From positions 96,425 to 160,424 of the forward strand of contig PLBY01000045.1 in assembly GCA_003134655.1 (NCBI GenBank): a stretch of 64,000 nucleotides of DNA. Direction: 5' to 3'. Source of the DNA: Acidobacteriaceae bacterium. Lineage in GTDB: Bacteria > Acidobacteriota > Terriglobia > Terriglobales > Acidobacteriaceae. Made by a program: the position numbers and the translations under genes. Shown in pieces: positions 1 to 7,476 of this stretch. The notes beneath the pieces are model-generated. The model was not told the origin of the DNA. It saw nothing but the letters and a program-made list of their open reading frames with translations, and did not search any database. Every line of letters starts with the position of its first letter. The first letter of the stretch is position 1.

Positions 1-183
1 CCATTCGCGATAGAGCTGCCCAACCTGCTTCTGATTCACCTCGAGCGCCAGCGTGACCTGATGATCGTGCTCGGCTGGTTCGGCTTGTACAACAGGCAGA
101 TCGAGCGCCCGGCGCGAAGCCGCATTCAGGATGCGCATCAACGTTCCCTGCGTATTGCGATACCGAATGTGAAAGGTCTGCAT
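1..183 (-). CDS. ilvM: acetolactate synthase II-like small subunit (ACT domain), partial
   Basis: The minus-strand reading frame opens with ATG at 183 and runs off the left edge of the window after 61 codons. The start reads MQTFHIRYRNTQGTLMRIL, the beta-alpha opening of an ACT domain like that of IlvM, the short regulatory subunit of acetolactate synthase. It lies 85 bases downstream of the large-subunit gene ilvG, which itself resembles the IlvG type that pairs with IlvM. The expected role is to bind and activate the large subunit in valine/isoleucine synthesis. Position and sequence agree, but the C-terminal part is outside the window, so the total length and any extra domain cannot be judged. 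Confidence 0.72.
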   Translation of the reverse strand, partial: MQTFHIRYRNTQGTLMRILNAASRRALDLPVVQAEPAEHDHQVTLALEVNQKQVGQLYREW

Positions 184-210
184 AAGCTAGCTCCCTGTAG
201 CGCCGTTTCT

Positions 211-258
211 TGTAGCGCCGGCGTCTCGCCGGCTGTCCGGCGGCCATCTTGGCCGCCG
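211..258 (+). repeat. palindromic intergenic repeat, GTAGCGCCGGCGTC family
   Basis: This element fills the ilvG-ilvM gap. It starts TGTAGCGCCGGCGTC, continues with the self-complementary GCCGGCGTCTCGCCGGC, then a second small palindrome around GGCCATCTTGGCC. A partial copy of its first ten bases lies just upstream at 196. A second full copy is found at 47871-47920. Confidence 0.7.
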
Positions 259-268
259 TTGCTCGTAA

Positions 269-1972
269 CTATTGCGTCGGTTCTTCTTCCAGCAGCATCT
301 CCGAAAGCGCCGCGCCTGCCGGAACCATCGGAAAAACGTTGGCCTCCGGTGCGCAATCAAACACCAGCAACTCAGGCTCCGGTGAGCGCAGGAACCGGTC
401 GATCTGGTCCCCCGTGTCTTGCGATACCGGAAACTCCCGCATAGCGTCTTCGTTCAGCCGGAAACTGTGAATCTTATAGGCTTTTGCGATCTCGACGAAG
501 TCCGGATTGTCGCTCAGGTCAGTCTCCGCGTAATTACGCTGGTAAAACAGCTGCTGCCACTGCCGCACCATGCCGAGATACTTGTTGTCGATGATCACCA
601 TCTTCACAGGCAGGCCGAGCCGGTGAACCGTAGCCAGTTCCTGGATGTTCATCTGAAATCCACCATCGCCGGAAACACAGAGCACGCAGGTGTCGGGCTT
701 CGCGAGTTGCACACCCACTGCAGCTGGCAGGGCGAAACCCATGGCTCCGAGTCCGCCCGACGTGATGAAACCACGTGGCGAGGACGACCGGTAGCGTTGC
801 GCCGCCCACATCTGGTGCTGGCCGACATCCGCCAGAACCACGTTGTTTTCTGGCAAGCGGCTGAAGAGTTCATCGAGAAAGCGAATCGTCGGCTGAGCCA
901 GCCCGCGCGGATCCAACTCGGCGCGCTCGGCTCCGCACGCGACGGAGCGCCACTTGCTGAAGTCGGGGACGGTATGCCGCCGCAATTCCGCTTGAAATGC
1001 GGGAATCGTATCCGCCAGATTTCCAATCACGGGCAAATCGCAGGGACGAACGCGATCCAGTTGGGCCGGATCGATTTCAAAGTGAACGATCTTGGCATGC
1101 GGCGCAAACCGGGTCGGTTCCCCTGTTACCCGATCATCAAGCCGCGCACCAAATACCATCAGCAGGTCTGTCTCGCTTAACGCGGTGTTCGCGGCGCGCG
1201 TTCCGTGCATGCCGACCATGCCCAGGTAATATGGTGCCTGCGGTGGAACCGCACCCAATCCGTGGACTGTGGCAAACGTCGGAACATTCAGATGGTCAAG
1301 CAACCGCCGCAACTCCGGAATCGCACCTGACAGCTTCGCTCCCGCGCCCACCAGCGCAACAGGTTTCGAAGACTGTTGCAGCAATGCCACGATCGTGTCC
1401 GTGAATCCACCTTCGGCTTGCGCGTCAGCAGGCCGCGCGTGCGGCGTAAACTTCACCGGCCCCGAAAATTCTTTCTTGGCCTTCAGCATGTCGGTGGGAA
1501 TGTCGATCACCACCGGTCCAGGACGCCCGCTGCGCGCCCAGTAGAATCCTTCGGCAATTGCTTCGGGGATTTCGTCAATCGTGCGAACCAGGCGGCTCCA
1601 CTTGGTGAGCGAGAGCGTCACGCCAAAAACGTCGGTCTCCTGAAACGCATCGGTTCCGATGAGCGCACTGCGCACCTGTCCGGTGATGCAGACTAGGGGA
1701 ACTGAATCCATCTTCGCGTCGGCAATGCCCGTAACCAGATTCGTCGCGCCGGGCCCGCTGGTGGCCATCGCAACGCCAACTTCGCCCGTGACCCGCGCGT
1801 AGCCCTCCGCCGCGAAAACCGCGCCTTGCTCATGCCGCGTGAGGATGTGCCTTACCCCGCTACCCTCAAGCGCGTCGTACAGCGGCATGATCGCGCCGCC
1901 GGGGTAGCCAAACACCAACTCCACCCCTTCGGCGCGCAGGCACCGCAGAACGATGTCGGCTCCCTTAAGCAT
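269..1972 (-). CDS. ilvG: acetolactate synthase large subunit, IlvG-like isozyme
   Basis: A 567-residue thiamine diphosphate enzyme that joins two pyruvates (or pyruvate plus 2-ketobutyrate) in the first common step of valine, leucine and isoleucine synthesis. The order is standard: N-terminal ThDP-binding domain with the catalytic Glu in [15 protein letters not shown], a middle domain with GMHGTRAAN, and a C-terminal domain with the metal/ThDP motif SGDGGFQMN followed by the [13 protein letters not shown] loop. Over its whole length it looks closer to enterobacterial IlvG than to IlvB. Its ATG overlaps the end of ilvC by eight bases, so translation is probably coupled. The small subunit follows downstream. 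A second, separate acetolactate synthase is encoded at 18192-20488. Confidence 0.93.
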   Translation of the reverse strand: MLKGADIVLRCLRAEGVELVFGYPGGAIMPLYDALEGSGVRHILTRHEQGAVFAAEGYARVTGEVGVAMATSGPGATNLVTGIADAKMDSVPLVCITGQVRSALIGTDAFQETDVFGVTLSLTKWSRLVRTIDEIPEAIAEGFYWARSGRPGPVVIDIPTDMLKAKKEFSGPVKFTPHARPADAQAEGGFTDTIVALLQQSSKPVALVGAGAKLSGAIPELRRLLDHLNVPTFATVHGLGAVPPQAPYYLGMVGMHGTRAANTALSETDLLMVFGARLDDRVTGEPTRFAPHAKIVHFEIDPAQLDRVRPCDLPVIGNLADTIPAFQAELRRHTVPDFSKWRSVACGAERAELDPRGLAQPTIRFLDELFSRLPENNVVLADVGQHQMWAAQRYRSSSPRGFITSGGLGAMGFALPAAVGVQLAKPDTCVLCVSGDGGFQMNIQELATVHRLGLPVKMVIIDNKYLGMVRQWQQLFYQRNYAETDLSDNPDFVEIAKAYKIHSFRLNEDAMREFPVSQDTGDQIDRFLRSPEPELLVFDCAPEANVFPMVPAGAALSEMLLEEEPTQ

Positions 1973-3008
1973 TCACCACCTGTTTTGGTTCCTTCGGGGC
2001 TTCTGCCTTCTTGCCTTCCTTCGGAAGCCAGCTCATCATGCCGCGCAGTTGCGCGCCCACGATCTCGATGGGATGCTGTTTTTCTTTCTCGCGCAGAGCG
2101 TTGAAGTTGGGGCAGCCAGCCTTATTCTCGGCAATCCATTCCCGCGCGAACTGACCACTCTGAATGTCGGCCAGCGTCTTCTTCATTGCGGCGCGCGTGG
2201 CATCGCCTACGACCTGTTCTCCGCGAGTGAGATCCCCGTATTCGGCCGTGTTTGAGATCGAGTAGCGCATGCGGCTCAGGCCGCCTTCGTAGATCAGATC
2301 CACGATCAGTTTCACCTCGTGCAAGCACTCGAAGTAGGCGATCTCAGGAGCGTAGCCGGCCTCGACCAGGGTTTCGAATCCCTTCTTGATCAGCGACGTC
2401 AGCCCGCCACAGAGCACCGCTTGCTCACCGAACAAATCGCTCTCGGTTTCTTCCTTGAAAGTCGTCTGCAGAACGCCCGCCCGCGTGGAGCCGATGCCAT
2501 GCGCGTAAGCCAGAGCAAGTTCGTGCGCGTGACCGCTGGCATCCTGCTGGATCGCGATCAGCGACGGCACGCCGCGGCCCTCGGTGTACACCCGTCTCAC
2601 CAGGTGTCCCGGGCTCTTGGGAGCGATCATCACCACATCCACGTCGGTCGGTGGAACGATCGTCTTGAAATGAATGCTGAACCCGTGCGAGACGCCTAGA
2701 ACTTTGCCGGGATGCAGATACGGCTTGATGAACTGCTCATAGGTCTCCGCTTGCGTCTCATCGGGGGTCAGTATCTGAATCCAGTCCGCCCGCTTGGCGG
2801 CTTCGTCGGGCGCTACCACGACCATGCCATCGGCTCGCGCCTGTTGGGCGCTCTTACGAGCAGCGTCTAGCCCAACAATGACTTTGAACCCGCTGTCGCG
2901 GAGATTCTGCGCCTGGGCGTGTCCCTGGCTGCCATAACCAATGATGGCGATCGTCTTGCCCTTCAATGCCTCGGGCTTAGCGTCGCGTTCATAAAAAATA
3001 GTAACCAC
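1965..3008 (-). CDS. ilvC: ketol-acid reductoisomerase
   Basis: A 347-residue class I enzyme that isomerises and reduces acetolactate/acetohydroxybutyrate with NAD(P)H, the second step of branched-chain amino acid synthesis. The N-terminal Rossmann motif is [17 protein letters not shown]. The metal and substrate domain includes the KSPGHLVRR stretch and the [16 protein letters not shown] helix. The start is GTG at 3008, seven bases after an AGGAG ribosome site at 3016-3020. It heads ilvC-ilvG-ilvM and is the only reductoisomerase seen here, so it should serve both acetolactate synthases. The upstream region carries a TTGACA promoter and a TetR-type operator. Confidence 0.96.
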   Translation of the reverse strand: MVTIFYERDAKPEALKGKTIAIIGYGSQGHAQAQNLRDSGFKVIVGLDAARKSAQQARADGMVVVAPDEAAKRADWIQILTPDETQAETYEQFIKPYLHPGKVLGVSHGFSIHFKTIVPPTDVDVVMIAPKSPGHLVRRVYTEGRGVPSLIAIQQDASGHAHELALAYAHGIGSTRAGVLQTTFKEETESDLFGEQAVLCGGLTSLIKKGFETLVEAGYAPEIAYFECLHEVKLIVDLIYEGGLSRMRYSISNTAEYGDLTRGEQVVGDATRAAMKKTLADIQSGQFAREWIAENKAGCPNFNALREKEKQHPIEIVGAQLRGMMSWLPKEGKKAEAPKEPKQVVNA

Positions 3009-3082
3009 CAGCGTGCTCCTCTCGGTTCACAAGGGGAGGAAAGAAGCCCTTGCTTGTTGGGGAAAGCCATCTCCTACGGCAA

Positions 3083-3102
3083 TACCGACCGGTCGGTCGG
3101 TA
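3083..3102. promoter_or_regulatory. TetR-type operator at the ilvC transcription start
   Basis: Two nine-base arms, TACCGACCG and CGGTCGGTA, are separated by GT. Inside them lies the perfect 14-base palindrome ACCGACCGGTCGGT (3084-3097). Such ACCGACC/GGTCGGT palindromes are common TetR-family sites. The site covers about +1 to +20 of the predicted ilvC start, where a bound repressor would block the promoter. The only TetR gene nearby starts at 4293. That it acts here is inferred. Confidence 0.6.
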
Positions 3103-3109
3103 TCCCAAT

Positions 3110-3139
3110 AAGGTATCCGGCTCGGACCCAGCCTGTCAA
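3110..3139 (-). promoter_or_regulatory. sigma-70 type promoter for ilvC-ilvG-ilvM
   Basis: On the minus strand a perfect -35 TTGACA (3134-3139) is followed by an 18-base spacer and a weak -10 TACCTT (3110-3115). The predicted start, near 3103, abuts the palindromic operator, about 95 bases upstream of the ilvC GTG. Confidence 0.5.
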
Positions 3140-3288
3140 GTACCACAATCAAGCTCATAGCCGCACTGGGAGCAGCACCCAGGGCTCCTGGCTCAAGTGA
3201 AGATTTCATCTCGAGCTTCCGATAATAGCTATCAAGTGCTCTCATATCCGGCGGAGTCGGGTGCACAACTCCCACCTCAGAGGCAAAA

Positions 3289-4185
3289 ATGGCCGAGCGC
3301 AAGGCTACAAATCAAAGAGACATGGCGGCCCCATCCCCTTGCCGTACGGCAAAGCTGGATCGGTGCGGCAGCGAAACGGGCAAGCCATCCGAGACGATCC
3401 GCCTCCTGGAGGATTGCGACTACGAAAAAGAAATGCGCCGCCTGCAGATCGAACTTGTGAAGCTGCAGGAATGGATCCGCCACCGCGGTCTCAAGGTGGT
3501 AGTCGTCTTCGAGGGTCGCGATGCCGCGGGCAAGGGCGGCGCCATCAAGCGGATCACGCAGACCTTGAATCCCCGCGTCTGCCGCGTGGTCGCGCTGGGC
3601 ACTCCCACCGACCGGGAGAAGACGCAGTGGTACTTCCAACGCTACATCGCCCATCTGCCTGCCTCCGGCGAGATGGTGCTCTTCGACCGCAGTTGGTACA
3701 ACCGCGCCGGCGTCGAGCATGTCATGGGTTTCTGCACCGAAGCGGAATATCTGGAATTCATGCACAGTTGTCCGGAATTCGAGCGCATGCTGGTGCGTGC
3801 GGGCATCATCCTGATCAAGTATTGGTTTTCGGTGAGCGACGAAGAACAGGAACGACGCTTTCAGGCTCGCATGAAAGATCCCACGAAGCGCTGGAAGTTG
3901 AGTCCCATGGACCTGGAATCCCGGCGGCGCTGGGCGGATTACTCGCGCGCCAAGGACGAGATGTTCGCCGTGAGCGACATCAAGCAGGCTCCCTGGCACG
4001 TGGTAAACGCCGAGGACAAGAAGTGTGCCAGGCTCAATGTCGTCCGGCACCTGCTCTCCATGATTCCGTACGAGGATCTCACGCCGGAGTCTCTCAAGCT
4101 TCCTCGCTTGGACAAGACCAAGTACGTTCGCCCGCCGATCGACGAGCAGAACTTCATTCCCGAGGTGTACCGCCGAAAGGATTAG
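3289..4185 (+). CDS. ppk2: polyphosphate kinase 2 family protein
   Basis: A 298-residue P-loop kinase of the single-domain PPK2 family, which moves phosphate between polyphosphate and nucleotides. The Walker A region is FEGRDAAGKGGAIK and the Walker B/lid region is LFDRSWYNRAGVE. The remaining pattern (QWYFQRYIAHLPASGEM, IKYWFSVSDEEQ, DLESRRRWADYSRAKDEM) fits the family throughout. The first 45 residues are not conserved-looking. The ATG at 3289 has AGAGG six bases upstream. Nucleotide preference (ADP or GDP, synthesis or use of polyphosphate) cannot be read from the sequence. It lies divergent from ilvC and upstream of tetR. Confidence 0.92.
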   Translation: MAERKATNQRDMAAPSPCRTAKLDRCGSETGKPSETIRLLEDCDYEKEMRRLQIELVKLQEWIRHRGLKVVVVFEGRDAAGKGGAIKRITQTLNPRVCRVVALGTPTDREKTQWYFQRYIAHLPASGEMVLFDRSWYNRAGVEHVMGFCTEAEYLEFMHSCPEFERMLVRAGIILIKYWFSVSDEEQERRFQARMKDPTKRWKLSPMDLESRRRWADYSRAKDEMFAVSDIKQAPWHVVNAEDKKCARLNVVRHLLSMIPYEDLTPESLKLPRLDKTKYVRPPIDEQNFIPEVYRRKD

Positions 4186-4227
4186 AGACCAGGATCGGAC
4201 TCCGCTATCAGCCGCTAACGCTGTTGT

Positions 4228-4266
4228 CCGGAATGCTCCCGTCGCCGTTCACCATTGGCATTCCGG
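4228..4266. repeat. nine-base inverted repeat upstream of tetR
   Basis: Perfect arms CCGGAATGC (4228-4236) and GCATTCCGG (4258-4266) are spaced by 21 bases in the ppk2-tetR gap, 27 bases before the tetR ATG. No T-run follows, so it is a poor terminator. It could be a regulatory site or a hairpin. It does not match the ilvC operator. Confidence 0.4.
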
Positions 4267-4292
4267 CCCGCAACTGTTTACCATGGCACCCG

Positions 4293-4892
4293 ATGGCCCG
4301 CGAGACTCTGGTTGATTCCCGGAAGGAAATCCTGCGCACGGCGGCCCGGCTGTTCCAGCAGCGCGGGTACGACGCGACCTCGATGAACGATGTCGCCGCC
4401 GCGCTGAAACTCAGCAAAGGCGGCCTCTATCATCATTTCCAGAGCAAGGACGAAATCCTGTTCGAGATCATGAATCACGCCATGGAGCTGACTCAGGAAC
4501 GCGTGATCGGCCCGGCCAGCACCATCGCCGATCCCGTAGAACGGCTGCGCGCGTTGATTCGCCTGCACATCGAAGTCGTGCTCAGCCCGCGCGATCGCGA
4601 GATCACGGTCATGCTGCATGAAAACCATCCTCTGCCGCCGGCGCTCCGCAAGCGCATCAATCACCGCAAGAAGGAATACGTTCACTTCGTGGAAAGCCTG
4701 ATCGCCGACGTTCAAAAAGAAGCGCAGCGAACCCGGACGGCAAAAGGCACAGTGAGCCCGCGCGCCGCTGCCTTCGCCCTGCTCGGCATGATCAACTGGA
4801 TTTACCAGTGGTACAAGCCGGAAGGGGAACTGCAGGCGAACAACCTGATTCCGCAGTTCACCGAGCTTCTGTTCGGAGGGATCCTCGCGTGA
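4293..4892 (+). CDS. TetR/AcrR family transcriptional regulator
   Basis: A 199-residue protein with the TetR DNA-binding domain in its first 60 residues: the helix-turn-helix reads DATSMNDVAAALKLSKGGLYHHF, with FQSKDEILFEI after it. The helical ligand-binding part (roughly 75-195) gives no hint of the effector. The ATG at 4293 begins MARETLVD. The same reading frame stays open far upstream, but that extension lies over ppk2 and is not coding. Its stop overlaps the GTG of the cupin gene, so the two are probably translated together. A TetR-type palindrome lies 1.2 kb away over the ilvC start site and is a plausible target. Confidence 0.9.
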   Translation: MARETLVDSRKEILRTAARLFQQRGYDATSMNDVAAALKLSKGGLYHHFQSKDEILFEIMNHAMELTQERVIGPASTIADPVERLRALIRLHIEVVLSPRDREITVMLHENHPLPPALRKRINHRKKEYVHFVESLIADVQKEAQRTRTAKGTVSPRAAAFALLGMINWIYQWYKPEGELQANNLIPQFTELLFGGILA

Positions 4893-5212
4893 AGGCCTGG
4901 TTCGGGAACGTCGGGGAGATCAACGAGCAGCGCACGCAGGGCGGCAAGTTGTACCGCGAGTTCCTGCGCGTTCCGGCTATGAGTGCAGGGCTCTACGTGC
5001 TGCCCGCTGGCGCCACCGACCTGCAACGTCCGCATCATGAAGATGAGATGTACTACATCGTCCGAGGAAGAGCGCGTTTCCGAGCCGGGGACGAAGACCG
5101 CGAAATCTCTGCCGGAAGTGTGCTCTTCGTCGCCGCTGAAGTCGAACACCGATTCCACGATATCGCCGAAGAACTGGCCGTCCTGGTCTTCTTTGCGCCT
5201 GCGGAGAGCTAG
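4889..5212 (+). CDS. small cupin-domain protein
   Basis: A 107-residue single-domain cupin. Cupin motif 1 is seen as LQRPHHEDEMYYIVRGRARF, giving the usual two His and one Glu metal ligands, and motif 2 as AGSVLFVAAEVEHRFHD with the last His. The start is GTG at 4889, sharing bases with the tetR stop (GTGA) and preceded by GGAGG nine bases upstream. The frame also stays open upstream, but that part lies over tetR. Small cupins next to regulators often bind metabolites or act as simple dioxygenases. No substrate can be named. Confidence 0.82.
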   Translation: MKAWFGNVGEINEQRTQGGKLYREFLRVPAMSAGLYVLPAGATDLQRPHHEDEMYYIVRGRARFRAGDEDREISAGSVLFVAAEVEHRFHDIAEELAVLVFFAPAES

Positions 5213-5231
5213 ATCTGAGCTGCCCTCGCTG

Positions 5232-6002
5232 TTACTTATGCGCCGGTATCCAGTAGACCTCTTCTTTGACTGCACCCTTGTCAGTGAACCCGCGCCGCTT
5301 CAGAATCGCCTTGCTGTGCTCGATCATGTCGGGATGACCGCAGAGGTAAGCCATCGTGTTGCTGGGTTCCAGTTCCCAATGATCGGCATACTTGCGCAGA
5401 ATGTCATCGGCGCGTCCTATTTCCCCCGGCCAATCTGAGTGATCCCATGGACGGCTGACCGTCGGCACATATTTGAACCACGGCAATTCTTTGTCGAAGT
5501 GGTTCAGTTCATCGAGATATCCAAACTCCCACGGGCGGCTCGCGCCATTCAGCAGGTACAGCTTATGCGTGCCGTCGAAGCGACCCTCTTTCCAGTCCTT
5601 GTGTAACGTGCGCACGAAACTCACGAACGGGGCTACACCCGTTACCGTAGAGATCAGCAGATGATTTGTCCGTCCATTTTGGGTGTCCAGCGAAAATTTT
5701 CCCTTGGGGATCTTACGCATGAGTAACTGGTCGCCGGGTTGCAACTTATGCAGCAGGGGGGTGAGTGCGCCTTCCGGCACCAGTTCGAAGAAGAACTCCA
5801 CTTCATTTTCAGAGGGTGACGAGGCAATCGAGTAGGGGCGCTCCACGCGCTTGCCGTTGGCCTCAACTCCCAGCGTCGCATATTGTCCCGGAACAAAATG
5901 GAACTCGCCTCCGCTGCGGATGCGGAACATCCAAAGATCGGGAGCAAAATCGACGCGCTTGCTCACCTCCGCGCGGAAGAACTTGTCGTCGGGAATCGTC
6001 AT
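5232..6002 (-). CDS. fpr: ferredoxin/flavodoxin-NADP reductase
   Basis: A 256-residue FAD oxidoreductase of the bacterial FPR type. The FAD site reads ERPYSIASSPSE, the NADP site begins LLISTVTGVAPFVSFVRTL, and the C-terminal part has YLCGHPDMIEHSK. It moves electrons between NADPH and ferredoxin or flavodoxin. Bacterial Fpr often ends at an aromatic residue near VYW; here VYWIPAHK adds five residues. The ATG at 6002 begins MTIPDDKFFRAEV. The frame is open 45 codons further upstream, but that stretch contains a terminator-like hairpin and is unlikely to be coding. It converges on the cupin gene with a gap of 19 bases. Confidence 0.9.
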   Translation of the reverse strand: MTIPDDKFFRAEVSKRVDFAPDLWMFRIRSGGEFHFVPGQYATLGVEANGKRVERPYSIASSPSENEVEFFFELVPEGALTPLLHKLQPGDQLLMRKIPKGKFSLDTQNGRTNHLLISTVTGVAPFVSFVRTLHKDWKEGRFDGTHKLYLLNGASRPWEFGYLDELNHFDKELPWFKYVPTVSRPWDHSDWPGEIGRADDILRKYADHWELEPSNTMAYLCGHPDMIEHSKAILKRRGFTDKGAVKEEVYWIPAHK

Positions 6003-6048
6003 CTCAACTGGCCTCAAAACAGTTTCAAAATTATGTTCAAAAATCCCC

Positions 6049-6074
6049 GAAGCGTCCAAGGAACTGGACGCTTC
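6049..6074 (-). terminator. hairpin with T-tract between the CDF gene and fpr
   Basis: Perfect nine-base arms GAAGCGTCC/GGACGCTTC enclose an eight-base loop and are followed on the minus strand by GGGGATTTTTG. It lies 150 bases beyond the CDF stop and 47 bases before the fpr ATG, so it either ends the CDF transcript or attenuates fpr. Confidence 0.55.
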
Positions 6075-6224
6075 AGCTCCAGGTTCAGCAAGATTAGGGT
6101 GATTGATCGTGCATCCCGTCTTTCCGGCTGCACGCAAGCTTCCAACCGAACGGTCGTACGAGATGCGATATCCTACCCGAAATGGGTCCCGTGTGGGAAG
6201 TCCGTCTCAAGAAGTAGAACGAAT

Positions 6225-7169
6225 TCAATGGCTGTGATGATGGTGGTGTTCAGCACTCTCGCTTACGGGAATGACGCAGCCGTGCGCCACTTCACACACC
6301 GCATGCTCAAACTGGATGGTCGTGTGGTCGATGCGGAAGTCGTGCAGCAGGCGCTCCTTCACGTCGCGCAGGATGCGCTCGCTGACCGAGGGAGGAATGT
6401 CGGCGATCGAAATGTGGCAGGAGAGAGCGTGGGTCTCGGATCCGATGCTCCAGACGTGGAGATCGTGCACATCATTGACTCCGCCGATCGAACGGATCGC
6501 GGACTCGATCTTCTCCAATTTCATCCCGCGCGGCGTGCCTTCCAGCAGAATATTGAGGGTCTCGCGCACGATCCCAAAGCCAGACCATAGAATCAGCGCG
6601 CCGATGCCGAATGAGAGCGCGGAATCAATCCAGTAATTCCCCGTCACCAGAATCGCCCAGCCGCCTGCGATTACGGCCGCGGTCGAAAGCGTGTCTCCAA
6701 CCTCGTGCAGCATCGCGCTGCGGATATTGACGTCTCCGCCGGAACCCCGGCTCGAGCGATAGAGCAGTAGAGCGATGACGCCGTTCATCACGACGCCGGC
6801 AGCGGCCACCCACATCATCACGCTGGCCTGCACGTGCTCCGGATGCTGCAGCCGGCGGAATGCCTCGTAGAAGATGAAGAACGAAACTGCGACCAGTGAG
6901 GTGGCATTGACCAGGGCTGCCAGAACTCCGGCGCGATGGTAGCCGTACGTCTTGGTGGAACTGGCCGGGCGCGCCTGGAAATAAACTGCGACCAGCGACA
7001 GAAGCAGGGCGAGGAAGTCGGAAAGGTTGTGCCCGGCCTCGGAAAGCAATGCCAGCGAATGAGCGCGAATACCCGCCACCACCAGCAGCACGATGTACGC
7101 CAGGGTCACGGCGAGCGAAACCTTCAGAACCCGCGTAGGACCGCCCGCGCCATGAACGTGCACGTGCAT
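6225..7169 (-). CDS. cation diffusion facilitator (Zn/Cd/Co exporter)
   Basis: A 314-residue inner-membrane transporter of the CDF family with about six transmembrane segments. The metal-site motifs are visible: HNLSDFLALLLS in segment 2 and HEVGDTLSTAAV in segment 5. The cytosolic C-terminal domain carries DVHDLHVWSIGSETHALSCHI. The protein begins MHVHVHG and ends with HHHHHSH, both likely metal-binding tails. The chosen ATG at 7169 starts just before the His-rich head; 44 further codons are open upstream but look non-coding. The family exports divalent metal by proton exchange. Zinc is most likely but not proven. Confidence 0.92.
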   Translation of the reverse strand: MHVHVHGAGGPTRVLKVSLAVTLAYIVLLVVAGIRAHSLALLSEAGHNLSDFLALLLSLVAVYFQARPASSTKTYGYHRAGVLAALVNATSLVAVSFFIFYEAFRRLQHPEHVQASVMMWVAAAGVVMNGVIALLLYRSSRGSGGDVNIRSAMLHEVGDTLSTAAVIAGGWAILVTGNYWIDSALSFGIGALILWSGFGIVRETLNILLEGTPRGMKLEKIESAIRSIGGVNDVHDLHVWSIGSETHALSCHISIADIPPSVSERILRDVKERLLHDFRIDHTTIQFEHAVCEVAHGCVIPVSESAEHHHHHSH

Positions 7170-7476
7170 GCTTCCAGTGTAAGGGGGCGGCGGGCAGGCT
7201 TCAAGCGCATCCCCGCCCGGCGATGTCATGAGGCGAACGGAAGCTTTGACGACCCGGCCATCGATTAGATAGGGGTGTTGATGCCCTAATCGAGTCGTCA
7301 CCGAGATGCGTCTCCATCCTGAGGTGTCGCAAACACAGGCGGGAAACTGAAGTCGTCGCCTCGAATGCCGATGTGGCCTATAGACAGAAGGCGCGAGCCA
7401 CTACATCCCTAAGAGCGGGACGTGGAGCGCTGCGGACTGCAGGGCGAGCCATGGTTCGCGGGGCAGAGAGCAATCA
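7170..7476. other. divergent CDF/cheA intergenic region
   Basis: About 300 bases between the two divergent genes with no convincing protein. It holds a possible sigma-28 promoter for cheA (described separately). No other regulatory site or repeat was recognised. Confidence 0.5.
7348..7374 (+). promoter_or_regulatory. possible sigma-28 (FliA-type) promoter for cheA
   Basis: TGAA (7348-7351), a 15-base spacer and GCCGATGT (7367-7374) match the motility consensus TAAA-N15-GCCGATAA at three of four and six of eight positions. It lies about 100 bases before cheA. The spacing fit is good, but no second site was found in the cluster. Confidence 0.4.

Noticed and set aside
3009..3075. Possible leader peptide ahead of ilvC (ATG after TAGGAG)
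   Set aside because: The ATG directly touches the ribosome site, the frame runs past the ilvC start, and branched-chain codons are not enriched before it.
3261..4292. Open frame continuing upstream of tetR for over 300 codons
   Set aside because: It overlaps ppk2 in another frame, and its translation is Arg/Pro-rich with no family match; only the part from ATG 4293 is TetR.
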